A DNA stretch of 41,792 nt from an uncultured Pelagibacteraceae bacterium (GTDB lineage: Bacteria > Pseudomonadota > Alphaproteobacteria > Pelagibacterales > Pelagibacteraceae): positions 1-41,792 of the forward strand of contig CABZKL010000010.1 in assembly GCA_902526405.1 (NCBI GenBank), written 5' to 3'. Of the stretch, positions 8,364 through 17,365 are shown piece by piece. Position numbers and translations under genes: made by a program. The number at the start of each line of letters is the position of its first letter. The first letter of the stretch is position 1. The notes under the pieces were generated by a model that did no database searches, was not told the origin of the DNA, and saw only the letters and a list, made by a program, of their open reading frames with translations.

Positions 8364-9776
8364 TTAGATTTTATGATAATTGTCAACTCCAACTGTATAA
8401 TTAGTTCCAGCTAAAGGAACTTTTGCTAAAGCGGATGCCTCAGATGTTAGTGCAGCTAAATCTTCTGGCTCAAGTGAGTGAATATTTGTTTTACCACAAG
8501 CTCTAGCCAATAATTGAGCTTCTAAAGTCATTGAATGTAAATAATTATAAACTCTTAAAGCAGCATCATCAGGATTTAATCTTGCTCTTAGTTTTGGATC
8601 TTGCGTGGCAACTCCAACTGGGCAACGACCTGTATGACAGTGGTAGCATTCTCCCGCTTTTACACCAATTTCTTTTTCAAAATTAGCCTCAGGTATGTCT
8701 TTATTACAATTTAGTGCAATCATTGATCCAGTACCAATAGCAATCGCGTCAGCTCCTAAAGCTAAAGCTTTTGCCATATCTGCACCATCTCTTACTCCAC
8801 CAGCATAAATCAGAGTAACTTTTCCAGTTTTACCTACGTCATCTATTGCTCTTCTTGCTTCTCTAATAGCAGCAATTCCAGGTATTCCAGTGTTTGCAGC
8901 AGCGATATGTGGACCAGCTCCAGTAGATCCTTCCATTCCATCTAAATAAATTGAGTCAGGGTCACATTTTGCAGCCATACGCACATCATCATAAACTTTC
9001 GAAGCTCCTAATTTTAATTGAATTGGAACTTTATTTTTTGTGAGTTGTCTTAATTCTTCAACTTTCAAAGCTAAATCGTCCGGACCTAACCAGTCAGGAT
9101 GTCTCGCAGGAGATCTTTGATCAATACCAGAGGGCAATGATCTCATTTCAGCAACTTGGTCAGTTACTTTCTGCCCCATAAGGTGACCACCCATTCCAAC
9201 TTTTTGACCTTGTCCAATAAAAACTTCTATCCCATCAGCTAATTGTGCATGGTGAGGATTAAATCCATATCTTGACTGAATACATTGATAGTACCATTTT
9301 TCTGAATATCTTCTTTCATCTGGTATCATTCCACCTTCACCTGAGCAAGTAGCACTACCAGCCATTGTTGCTCCTCTTGCTAAAGCAGTTTTTGCTTCAT
9401 AAGAAAGTGCACCAAAACTCATTCCTGTAATATAAACTGGAATATCTAATTCAATTGGGTTTTCACATCTTGGACCAATAACTGTTTTAGTCTCACACTT
9501 TTCTCTATAACCTTCTATTACAAATCTGGTTAATGTTCCTGGTAGAAAAACTAAATCATCGAATGTTGGAATTTTTTTCATTAATGCCATTCCACGCATT
9601 CTGTATCTTCCTAACTGAGCTTTTATATGAATGTCGTCTATTACTTCAGGTGTAAAAATTGCGTTATGTCCTAATAAACTTTTATTTCTTTTTCCTTCTT
9701 CGTGTGCATGGACATCAGCTTTTCCACCAACACCTTTTCCGTTCTTTTTAACTTTTTTACTTTTTTTCTTAGGCAT
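8364..9776 (-). CDS. mgsC: FMN-binding glutamate synthase domain protein; N-methylglutamate synthase subunit C-like (GlxD)
   Basis: 470 aa; MSFGALSYEAKTALARGA, IQLKLGASKVYDDV, GMEGSTGAGPHIAA, YAGGVRDGADMAKALALGADAIAIGT, CxxCHTGRCPVGVATQDP glutamate synthase motifs. Confidence 0.85.
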   Translation of the reverse strand: MPKKKSKKVKKNGKGVGGKADVHAHEEGKRNKSLLGHNAIFTPEVIDDIHIKAQLGRYRMRGMALMKKIPTFDDLVFLPGTLTRFVIEGYREKCETKTVIGPRCENPIELDIPVYITGMSFGALSYEAKTALARGATMAGSATCSGEGGMIPDERRYSEKWYYQCIQSRYGFNPHHAQLADGIEVFIGQGQKVGMGGHLMGQKVTDQVAEMRSLPSGIDQRSPARHPDWLGPDDLALKVEELRQLTKNKVPIQLKLGASKVYDDVRMAAKCDPDSIYLDGMEGSTGAGPHIAAANTGIPGIAAIREARRAIDDVGKTGKVTLIYAGGVRDGADMAKALALGADAIAIGTGSMIALNCNKDIPEANFEKEIGVKAGECYHCHTGRCPVGVATQDPKLRARLNPDDAALRVYNYLHSMTLEAQLLARACGKTNIHSLEPEDLAALTSEASALAKVPLAGTNYTVGVDNYHKI

Positions 9777-10630
9777 TAAATTGCTCCCTTCTTCTCTGTA
9801 GGTTCTAAATTGTCATAATTCCAAAGTTTTTTACCAGCTACAATTTTTTTCATTTTACTAACATTAAAATCTTCACCTATTTCTGCAACCTTGAGTTTTC
9901 TTCTTAACCAATCTTGATCACTAGGTGTTAATTCTGAATCTACAGCATCACTACCATAAGATCCAATTTCTCCACCTACGAAAATTGTCCCATCATACAT
10001 AGAGTCTCCTAAATTTATTCCAACATCTCCAAGAATTATTATTCGACCTCTTTGCATCATAAAGCCTGTAAATGCACCAGCATCACCACCAATAATAATA
10101 GTGCCACCTTTCATATCTATGCCGGTTCTTGCACCAACACTACCCTTACAGATTAAATCTCCACCTCTGATAGCAGCTCCAAAACAAGAACCTGCATTTT
10201 TTTCAATAACAACTTTTCCAGCCATCAAATTTTCCGCACATGACCAACCAACTCTTCCATTAATTCTAACAATTGGACCATCACAAGATCCCATTCCAAA
10301 ATACCCTAAACTACCCTCAAAAATTAAGTTTAGTTTATTCAAAATACCAACACCTAAACTATGTTTCCCTTGTGGATTTTTAATTACAATTGTTCCATAT
10401 CCTTGGCTCATTAGGTTATCTATTTCCTTGTTAGCTTCAGGCGCAGACATATTCATTACATCTAAGTCTGTTCTTTTATTAAAATCAACATCGTATGTTC
10501 CAAAGTAATAAAAGTTTTCAGCCTCGTCTGGATTAAAAAACTTTTGCTGAGTTCTTCCTGTAAGAACCTCAGTATGCATACCCATTGATTGGGCTTTGGA
10601 CTTTTTATCGATAGTTTTTATATTTGCCAT
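9776..10630 (-). CDS. mgsB: GXGXG glutamate synthase-like subunit; N-methylglutamate synthase subunit B-like (GlxC)
   Basis: 284 aa; repeated G-rich beta-helix (MKGGTIIIGGDAGAFTGFMMQRGRIIILGDVGINLGDSMYDGTIFVGG); overlaps neighbours on both sides. Confidence 0.83.
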   Translation of the reverse strand: MANIKTIDKKSKAQSMGMHTEVLTGRTQQKFFNPDEAENFYYFGTYDVDFNKRTDLDVMNMSAPEANKEIDNLMSQGYGTIVIKNPQGKHSLGVGILNKLNLIFEGSLGYFGMGSCDGPIVRINGRVGWSCAENLMAGKVVIEKNAGSCFGAAIRGGDLICKGSVGARTGIDMKGGTIIIGGDAGAFTGFMMQRGRIIILGDVGINLGDSMYDGTIFVGGEIGSYGSDAVDSELTPSDQDWLRRKLKVAEIGEDFNVSKMKKIVAGKKLWNYDNLEPTEKKGAI

Positions 10631-11562
10631 ACTTTTACCTCTCCATCAAAAGGATCGTAAGTGTCAATTTCATGTGGTAACACTGATCTTATCGCTATCT
10701 CTTCTGATCCCATTGCAACTAAATCATCTGACTCATAAAGCACTAATGGTTTTGCTGCCATTGTATCTTTTGCCATACCTAAAGAGTCTTTGGTTGCAAC
10801 AAAATAGGTAAAAACACCATCAAGCCCAGATAGAGAATCTTTCATTCCTTCCTCAAGACTTGCTCCTTCTCTCATTTTTTGAGCTATATAAACCGCAATC
10901 AATTCAGAGTCGCATTCTGACATAAATCTCATTCCTTTATTCTCAAGAACTCTTCTGTTATTCCAATAATTTGTAAGTTGTCCGTTATGCACAACTGATA
11001 CATCACTAAAAGGATAACCCCAGAATGGGTGGGCTGATTTAATATCTACACCGGACTCCGTTGCCATTCTTGCATGGCCAATAGCATGTGTTCCAACAAG
11101 TTTATCTAAACTATATCTGTCACATACCATTTTTGCGTTTCCCAAATCTTTAATTACTTCCAAAGATTTTCCCATTGATAATATTTCAACTCCAGGAATG
11201 CTTTCAATTCTTTGAGAAAAATCTAATAAATCTTTTGTTTCAAAATCAATTTCATATCTTAATGAGTAAGGGAGAGTTCTTTCTTCTTTGACAATTTTTG
11301 CACCCATCTCGGCTAAAGTTTGATCAACAATTTTTTTTCTTTCATCGTAGACAGAAACATCTTCCATAACTGAAGAACTACCTTCTCCAACATTTTCTCC
11401 AACTTTAAAACGCATGATAAAATTTTTACCATCCGTATCTCCGTATAAAGCATAACCTGTTGAGTCTTCACCTCTGTGTTTTAATGCTTGTAGCATGCCT
11501 TGGAGCTCACTTCCAACATTTGAGGATTTACCTCTATGAATTAAACCTGCTATACCACACAT
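10618..11562 (-). CDS. mgsA: Class II glutamine amidotransferase; N-methylglutamate synthase subunit A-like (GlxB)
   Basis: 314 aa; N-terminal MCGIAGLIHRG nucleophile Cys2, IGHARMATESG, VVHNGQLTNYW. Confidence 0.85.
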   Translation of the reverse strand: MCGIAGLIHRGKSSNVGSELQGMLQALKHRGEDSTGYALYGDTDGKNFIMRFKVGENVGEGSSSVMEDVSVYDERKKIVDQTLAEMGAKIVKEERTLPYSLRYEIDFETKDLLDFSQRIESIPGVEILSMGKSLEVIKDLGNAKMVCDRYSLDKLVGTHAIGHARMATESGVDIKSAHPFWGYPFSDVSVVHNGQLTNYWNNRRVLENKGMRFMSECDSELIAVYIAQKMREGASLEEGMKDSLSGLDGVFTYFVATKDSLGMAKDTMAAKPLVLYESDDLVAMGSEEIAIRSVLPHEIDTYDPFDGEVKVWQI

Positions 11563-11587
11563 ATTTTACCCTTCTTTTATTTATGAC

Positions 11588-13057
11588 TTATGGAAGACAA
11601 TCAAGATAAGTATCCAGATCCCATTGAGTTGTTGCACCTAAAAATCTTTCCCATTCATCATTTTTATACCAATGGAAAACCTTATACATTTCATCTGGCA
11701 TTGCAGATTTAATTACTTCATCCTCTGCCAATCTATCCAAAGCTTCCCCTAAACTTAAAGGAAGTTTTTTAACATCTTTACCAGCTTTTTGTGCTTCGTA
11801 AATGTTTCTAGATTCTGGCGCAGCTGGCTTCATTTTTTTTGATATACCTTCATCACAAGCTTTCAATAATGCTGCTCCTAGTAAGTAAGGATTGTGCATT
11901 GAGTCCACAGATCTATATTCAAATCTTCCAGGCGCAGAAACTCTTAAACCACAAGTTCTGTTTTGGTAACCCCAATCAGCATAAACAGGTGCCCAAAATC
12001 CCTGGTCCCAAAGTCTTCGATAAGAATTTACTGTTGAAGATCCTAAAGCAGTCAAGGCAGGCAAATGTTTCATAATTCCAGCAATCGATTGCAATCCCAC
12101 TTTTCCTGGCAGCTGCATATCTTTAGTATCAGGCATGAAAGTGTTGGTCCCACCTTCTACATAGCTAAAAACTTCTTCGACACCTGGTAACTTTTTATTT
12201 CCAAGTTTGTTAACCTTTATCTTTCCACCTTTCCAAAGAGACATATTTGTATGACATCCGCTTGCTGATACTCCCATAAATGGTTTGGTCATAAAACAAG
12301 CTATTAAACCATGCTCTCTTGCAACTTGTGCACAAATTTGCCTGTAGGTGGATAACCTGTCAGCATTTCTTAAAACGTTATCATATGTCCAATTAAGCTC
12401 TAATTGACCCGGTGCATCTTCATGGTCACCTTGAATCATATCAAGACCCATAGCCTTAGCATATTCGATTACTTTCATAAATACAGGTCTTAAAGACTCA
12501 AACTGATCAATGTGGTAGCAGAAGGGTTTTGAAAACCCTTTTCCTGTAGGTGTGCCATCTTCATTTTTTGTCAACCACATCATTTCTGGTTCAGTACCGA
12601 CTCTTAACTCAAGACCATGTTTCTTTTTAAACTCATCAGCAAATATTCTTAAATTTCCTCTACAGTCAGAAGTTAAATGACCTCCAGGATTTTTTCTTTC
12701 TTCTCTATTTCTAAAACAAGTAACAAATACTCTTCCAACTCTCTTATCCCATGGTAATTGAACAAAAGTTTCTGGATCAGGAATTCCAACCAGCTCCATT
12801 GCTTCAGGTCCATATCCAATATAGTTATTGTGACGATCTAAAAATAGATTTGCTGTTGCTCCATAAACTAATTGAAAACCTTTTTCTGCAGTCCTTTCCC
12901 AATGATCAGCAGGTATACCTTTTCCAACAACTCTTCCAGTGACAGAGATAAATTGATAATAAATATATGTAATCCCTAGCTCATTAATTTTTTCTCTTAC
13001 ATTTTTAACTAATTTTGCTCTACCTGGCTGGTTCACATGTTTTTCTAGATCAGTCAT
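11588..13057 (-). CDS. Second glutamine synthetase-family protein (amine-gamma-glutamyl ligase candidate)
   Basis: 489 aa; VGTEPEMMWL, GDHEDAPGQLELNW, ASGCHTNMSLW, YQNRTCGLRVSAPGRFEYRSVDSMHNPYLL GS motifs; immediately upstream of mgsA-like gene. Confidence 0.8.
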   Translation of the reverse strand: MTDLEKHVNQPGRAKLVKNVREKINELGITYIYYQFISVTGRVVGKGIPADHWERTAEKGFQLVYGATANLFLDRHNNYIGYGPEAMELVGIPDPETFVQLPWDKRVGRVFVTCFRNREERKNPGGHLTSDCRGNLRIFADEFKKKHGLELRVGTEPEMMWLTKNEDGTPTGKGFSKPFCYHIDQFESLRPVFMKVIEYAKAMGLDMIQGDHEDAPGQLELNWTYDNVLRNADRLSTYRQICAQVAREHGLIACFMTKPFMGVSASGCHTNMSLWKGGKIKVNKLGNKKLPGVEEVFSYVEGGTNTFMPDTKDMQLPGKVGLQSIAGIMKHLPALTALGSSTVNSYRRLWDQGFWAPVYADWGYQNRTCGLRVSAPGRFEYRSVDSMHNPYLLGAALLKACDEGISKKMKPAAPESRNIYEAQKAGKDVKKLPLSLGEALDRLAEDEVIKSAMPDEMYKVFHWYKNDEWERFLGATTQWDLDTYLDCLP

Positions 13058-13127
13058 TTTTCCCCTTAATCAATTATAAATTTTCTAAAACGTAGCTGAA
13101 AAATTTATTTGTGTCTAGGCTTGAAGT

Positions 13128-14453
13128 TTAACTCCAAGGGAACGGACTGTTCGAAGTAGGGTGAAGTTCTCCCTTCTCGTAACGGTTGTATCTAAACGGT
13201 TTTAATAAATCACTCTCAGTACCAAGAATTTCTTTTGCAACAAGCTCTCCTACACCAATCATTTTATAGCCGTGATTAGCGTCTGCTATCATATAAACAT
13301 TTTCTAAAAATCTATCAAATATTGGGAAAGAGTCTGGTGTCATACATCCAAGCCCACCTGATGGACCTTTTCTATATAAGTCAGATTTACCCTCAAATCT
13401 TTTTTGACAATGAGCTAAAGCCGAACACCACATTTCATTAAACGCCTCAGTAGTTTGGTATTCGGGAGACTCTATTCCATATGGATCTACATTAACTTCA
13501 TCAAAATGTTTATCTACAATATAAGGAGAAGTTCCTCCTTGAACTCCTAAACCTTCAATATCTGGTTTATAATAAATTCCCCAAATTTTATCTGTTAATA
13601 ATTTTTTTGTTTTATCTGAATATAATGGTGCTGTTGAATCTACGTGAACTACAGGTGGTTGCTTACCGTCATTTGTTTTTAAAAAATCAGGCTCAACTCC
13701 AATTACCCCTTCTTGAAGCATCCAATATTTCCACATATCGGTTTCGTGAAGCTTACCATCTTTACCTTTTATTTTTGCTATCTTAGGAAGCTCTAACATA
13801 TTCCAAAAATCTCTTGCCCATGGACCTGCACCAACAACTACTTGTTCACATTCAATTGTACCTTTATTGGTCTCAACTCCAGTAACTGCTTTACTATTAC
13901 TACCTCTTTTAAAACCTGTTACCTTAACACCTTTCATTACCTGTACACCATTGCTGGTAGATTTATTTTCTAGAGCTTTAATAGAGTCTTTATTAAAAGC
14001 ATATCCACCTTTTTTTTCGTGTAGAACTGAAGTAATACCTTTAGCCTGCCAGTCATCAAATATACCTTTCATATATCTCATACAATCTTTCTCACCCTCA
14101 ATAAATTCTGACTCGTAACCAATAGCTTTTTGTTGCTCATAAATACTTGCAACATCTTTATGCATAACCTCAGGTGAAATTTGTAAATATCCAACTGCAT
14201 TATATTTAAAAGCCTTAGGATCGCTTTCCCAAACTGAAACAGAATGAGCCATCAGTTCTCTCATTGCTGGTTGAAAATAATTATTTCTTACAACACCACA
14301 TGCAATTCCACTAGCACCTGAAGCAGTGTCTTTTTTTTCTAAAACAACAATATCTCCTGGATTTTTATAAGTTTCTGATAGTTTCCAAGCAGTACTTAAA
14401 CCATGTATACCACCACCGATAATGACTACTTTTGCTTTTGTAGGTAATGACAT
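13128..14453 (-). CDS. DAO-family FAD-dependent oxidoreductase (SoxB/DMGDH-like)
   Basis: 441 aa; Rossmann VVIIGGGIHGLSTAWKL, C-terminal ADANHGYKMIGVGELVAKEIL. Confidence 0.82.
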   Translation of the reverse strand: MSLPTKAKVVIIGGGIHGLSTAWKLSETYKNPGDIVVLEKKDTASGASGIACGVVRNNYFQPAMRELMAHSVSVWESDPKAFKYNAVGYLQISPEVMHKDVASIYEQQKAIGYESEFIEGEKDCMRYMKGIFDDWQAKGITSVLHEKKGGYAFNKDSIKALENKSTSNGVQVMKGVKVTGFKRGSNSKAVTGVETNKGTIECEQVVVGAGPWARDFWNMLELPKIAKIKGKDGKLHETDMWKYWMLQEGVIGVEPDFLKTNDGKQPPVVHVDSTAPLYSDKTKKLLTDKIWGIYYKPDIEGLGVQGGTSPYIVDKHFDEVNVDPYGIESPEYQTTEAFNEMWCSALAHCQKRFEGKSDLYRKGPSGGLGCMTPDSFPIFDRFLENVYMIADANHGYKMIGVGELVAKEILGTESDLLKPFRYNRYEKGELHPTSNSPFPWS

Positions 14454-14511
14454 ATAAAAAATCTTATTTTTTACAAATCATAATTGATATAATTATTTTT
14501 AGAACTAAAAA

Positions 14512-14530
14512 GTATATATATAATATATAC
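14512..14530. promoter_or_regulatory. Candidate palindromic operator between the MarR-like gene and the FAD oxidoreductase gene
   Basis: GTATATAT-ATA-ATATATAC, perfect 8-bp arms with 3-nt spacer; low complexity in an AT-rich genome. Confidence 0.3.
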
Positions 14531-14556
14531 ACTTTAAACTTAGCTGAAATAAGTGC

Positions 14557-14907
14557 TTAATAACTTATGTTTTTAAGTGTATTTAAATATTCATTGAACT
14601 CTCTAATAAAAGAGTCGCTTGGCTTAATATTCTTAATTCTTTGATCTTTTGAAGTTTTCTCCAAATGAAAGAATCCTTTTTCGCATGCTTCATTAATAAT
14701 CAGAGCTGATTTTGGCCTGGATGTTTTAAATAGTTTAGTTTTTAGCTGTTCAACAGATAATTTCTTATTTTCTTTGTAAGCAGACATTACTAATAACATC
14801 ATATGATAATGAGAAGGTGATTTTCTAAAAAAATAATTACTTGAAGTATGAGATTCTCTCATTTGATCTTCCCAAAAATTTAAAAGAGTTTTTTTATCTT
14901 TTGGCAT
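14557..14907 (-). CDS. Small winged-helix, MarR-like transcriptional regulator
   Basis: 116 aa; SVEQLKTKLFKTSRPKSALIINEACEKGFFHLEKTSKDQRIKNIKPSDSFIREFNEYL matches a MarR-type wHTH and wing; 5 nt after tdm. Confidence 0.6.
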   Translation of the reverse strand: MPKDKKTLLNFWEDQMRESHTSSNYFFRKSPSHYHMMLLVMSAYKENKKLSVEQLKTKLFKTSRPKSALIINEACEKGFFHLEKTSKDQRIKNIKPSDSFIREFNEYLNTLKNISY

Positions 14908-14912
14908 TTATT

Positions 14913-17252
14913 TTACGATTTTACTCTGGACTTAGTAGGATCATAAAAAGGAAATCCAACTACTTTTGCGCTTATTCTTTTTTGGTGACCGTCAATTTTT
15001 CCAACTTCAACTTCTGTTCCAATCTCTGAATATTGAACATCCATTCTACACAAAGCTATATTTTTATTTAATGTTGAGGATAAACATCCACTTGTAATTA
15101 CTCCAATTTGAGATCTGCCAATATGAACACAGTCACCATGACCTGCAATCTCTTTACCATCTAACTCAAGCCCAACAAGTTTTCTTTGAGGATTATTTTT
15201 TCTTTTTATTAATTCATCTTTACCTACAAAATCTTGCATTTTTGTTTTTAACGGAACTGCAAAACCAATGCCTGCTTCAAAAGGATCTTGTTGACCATCA
15301 AATTCATTACCAAATAAAATTAATCCTGCCTCAATTCTAAGTTTGTCTAAAGCTCCAAATCCTGCAGGGATCAAACCATCTTTTTCTCCCGCCTCCATTA
15401 ATTTATCCCAGACTTCAGGAGCATGTTTAGGGTGACACCAAATTTCATATCCAAGTTCACCAGTATAACCAGTTCTAGAAACAATCAATGGTATACCTTG
15501 CAAATCTTCTATTCTGCAAATGGTAAATCTAAACCATCCAAGTTCATCTATAGAAGGTTGAGTGGGAGGTGTAAAAATTATCTTTTTTAAAATTTCTCTG
15601 CTTTTTGGACCTTGTAATGAAACGTTACTTATTTGGTCTGTTGAATTTTTAATGTTTGCATTAAAATTTTTCTTTTTTGCAATTTCTTTTAACCATTCAC
15701 CCCCATATTCATCTCCACAGATCCATCTAAAACCAGTTTCGCTTAATCTTAAAAGTGTGCCGTCGTCAAACATCATTCCATTTTCGTAGCACATAGCAGA
15801 ATAAACAACTTGACCTACAGACAGTTTTTTAACATTTCTAGTAAGTGTATAATTTAACAATTCTTCTGCATCAGGACCAACAATTTCAAATTTTCTTAAT
15901 GAAGATAAATCAATTAAAACTGCATCATTTCTACAAGCGTTGTACTCATTAACAAGCCCATGTTTTGTGTAATCATTTGGAAGCCAAAAACCTCTAGCAT
16001 CTATAAAGTTTCTTGTTAGTTTTGAAGTTCTTTCATAAAACCCAGAATTTCTTGTTAGTTTTTTTTCAGAGTCTGTTTTCATCCTGAATGCAAATGATTT
16101 AGTAAATTCTTTTTTCTTGTCATATGTTCTAACAAAAATATTAGTTGGATTCCACGAATTACAAGGATCTATATCACTAGGACATGCTGTTGTTCCAATA
16201 GTTAAATCTTTTAAGGCTCTAAACATGACATAATCACCAGGACGAGAATAAGATTCATCGGAAATGACTGAGTTTAATCCACCTTCAGATGTGTTAAAAA
16301 ATAAATTGATTGCGTGCCAGCCTTTTTGTTTTTGTAGACCATACTTTGACATACTTTCTGTAAGATTATCAGAGCAATTTGCATGGCCAAAATAACCAGC
16401 ATCTTCATAGTACTTTGAAGTACAAGCAAGATTAAAAGTATCATGTTTACCAACGGTATCTCTAATTACTTCTACCAAAGGTTCATGGTCAGTATCATAA
16501 AATTTAGAAAATAATCCTGGACCTGGAAATGTATTTCCCATGAAAGTTCTAGTTGTTTGCCAATCCAAACCTTTCTCAATTCCTTTTTCTAATTTCCTTG
16601 TGTCAAATGCTACAAAGTCTGAACATTGTCTTCCAGTTGGACTTATCACTTGGATGTAGTCACCTTCTTTAACTTCATAAGATATACTACTTGCTTTATT
16701 TATATTCTCCTCGTGTGATGGTTCAAAGACGGGGTTTGGAATAACATTTAATTCTTTGTCATCAATAATATTTGCTCTTTTAATATAAATAATTAAATCT
16801 GTAGGAGGATTTTGCTTTGTAACATCCATGTCTTGTCCAGGAGCTGCAAATATTGCAAAACATTTATCTTTAGACTTTAAATTAATTTTTTCACCAATTT
16901 GGGTATCAATATCAAACACTATTGAGGATTTTGACTCTGAAATATTTAAGTTTAGTTTTTTAAGTTGATAATTGGTTGCTAGAATACTTTCATCTTTTTT
17001 ACTTAAGATATCTCTAATAAAATTTTTATTGTTGTTACTTTTTAGGTTTAAAATACCTACATCTGATTTTCCGTCTTTGTTAAAACATATAATTTCGCAA
17101 ATTTGATTTCCTTCGTTATTAATAATCTCTATTTCATCATCAGGGAAAATATGAAAAGCAGTAAGGCCACCACCATTTACAATATGTCTTTCAACTCCTG
17201 GTGGTAAAATATTTAGTCCTGGATATTTAATATCTTTACTGATTCCTAACAT
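14913..17252 (-). CDS. tdm: Trimethylamine-N-oxide demethylase-like (N-terminal DUF1989, C-terminal GcvT/THF-binding)
   Basis: About 779 aa; DUF1989-like EGDYIQVISPTGRQCSDFVAFD...LACTSKYYEDAGYFGHANCSDNL; GcvT-like EYNACRNDAVLIDLSSLRKFEIVGPDAEELLNYTLTRN...SRTGYTGELGYEIW. ATG at 17252 chosen over a TTG at 17258. Confidence 0.85.
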   Translation of the reverse strand: MLGISKDIKYPGLNILPPGVERHIVNGGGLTAFHIFPDDEIEIINNEGNQICEIICFNKDGKSDVGILNLKSNNNKNFIRDILSKKDESILATNYQLKKLNLNISESKSSIVFDIDTQIGEKINLKSKDKCFAIFAAPGQDMDVTKQNPPTDLIIYIKRANIIDDKELNVIPNPVFEPSHEENINKASSISYEVKEGDYIQVISPTGRQCSDFVAFDTRKLEKGIEKGLDWQTTRTFMGNTFPGPGLFSKFYDTDHEPLVEVIRDTVGKHDTFNLACTSKYYEDAGYFGHANCSDNLTESMSKYGLQKQKGWHAINLFFNTSEGGLNSVISDESYSRPGDYVMFRALKDLTIGTTACPSDIDPCNSWNPTNIFVRTYDKKKEFTKSFAFRMKTDSEKKLTRNSGFYERTSKLTRNFIDARGFWLPNDYTKHGLVNEYNACRNDAVLIDLSSLRKFEIVGPDAEELLNYTLTRNVKKLSVGQVVYSAMCYENGMMFDDGTLLRLSETGFRWICGDEYGGEWLKEIAKKKNFNANIKNSTDQISNVSLQGPKSREILKKIIFTPPTQPSIDELGWFRFTICRIEDLQGIPLIVSRTGYTGELGYEIWCHPKHAPEVWDKLMEAGEKDGLIPAGFGALDKLRIEAGLILFGNEFDGQQDPFEAGIGFAVPLKTKMQDFVGKDELIKRKNNPQRKLVGLELDGKEIAGHGDCVHIGRSQIGVITSGCLSSTLNKNIALCRMDVQYSEIGTEVEVGKIDGHQKRISAKVVGFPFYDPTKSRVKS

Positions 17253-17303
17253 CTTCAATGTTTTATTATAATTTTATTGTGACCATATTATACTGAAAAC
17301 GAG

Positions 17304-17332
17304 TTGACTATACCTTTAAATCAGAACATACT
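17304..17332 (+). promoter_or_regulatory. Putative sigma70-type promoter for tmoX-like gene
   Basis: TTGACT - 17 nt - CATACT, 33 bp before the ATG at 17366; weak -10. Confidence 0.35.
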
Positions 17333-17365
17333 TTGTCATTAATATTAATAATTGAGGGGAAAAAA

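Noticed and set aside
10101-10811. Plus-strand ORFs 10101-10508 and 10596-10811 opposite mgsA/mgsB
   Set aside because: Fully antisense to well-supported glutamate synthase-type genes; low-complexity, Leu/Pro-rich shadow translations.
11839-12942. Plus-strand ORFs 11839-12075 and 12751-12942
   Set aside because: Antisense to the 489-aa GS-like gene with clear motifs.
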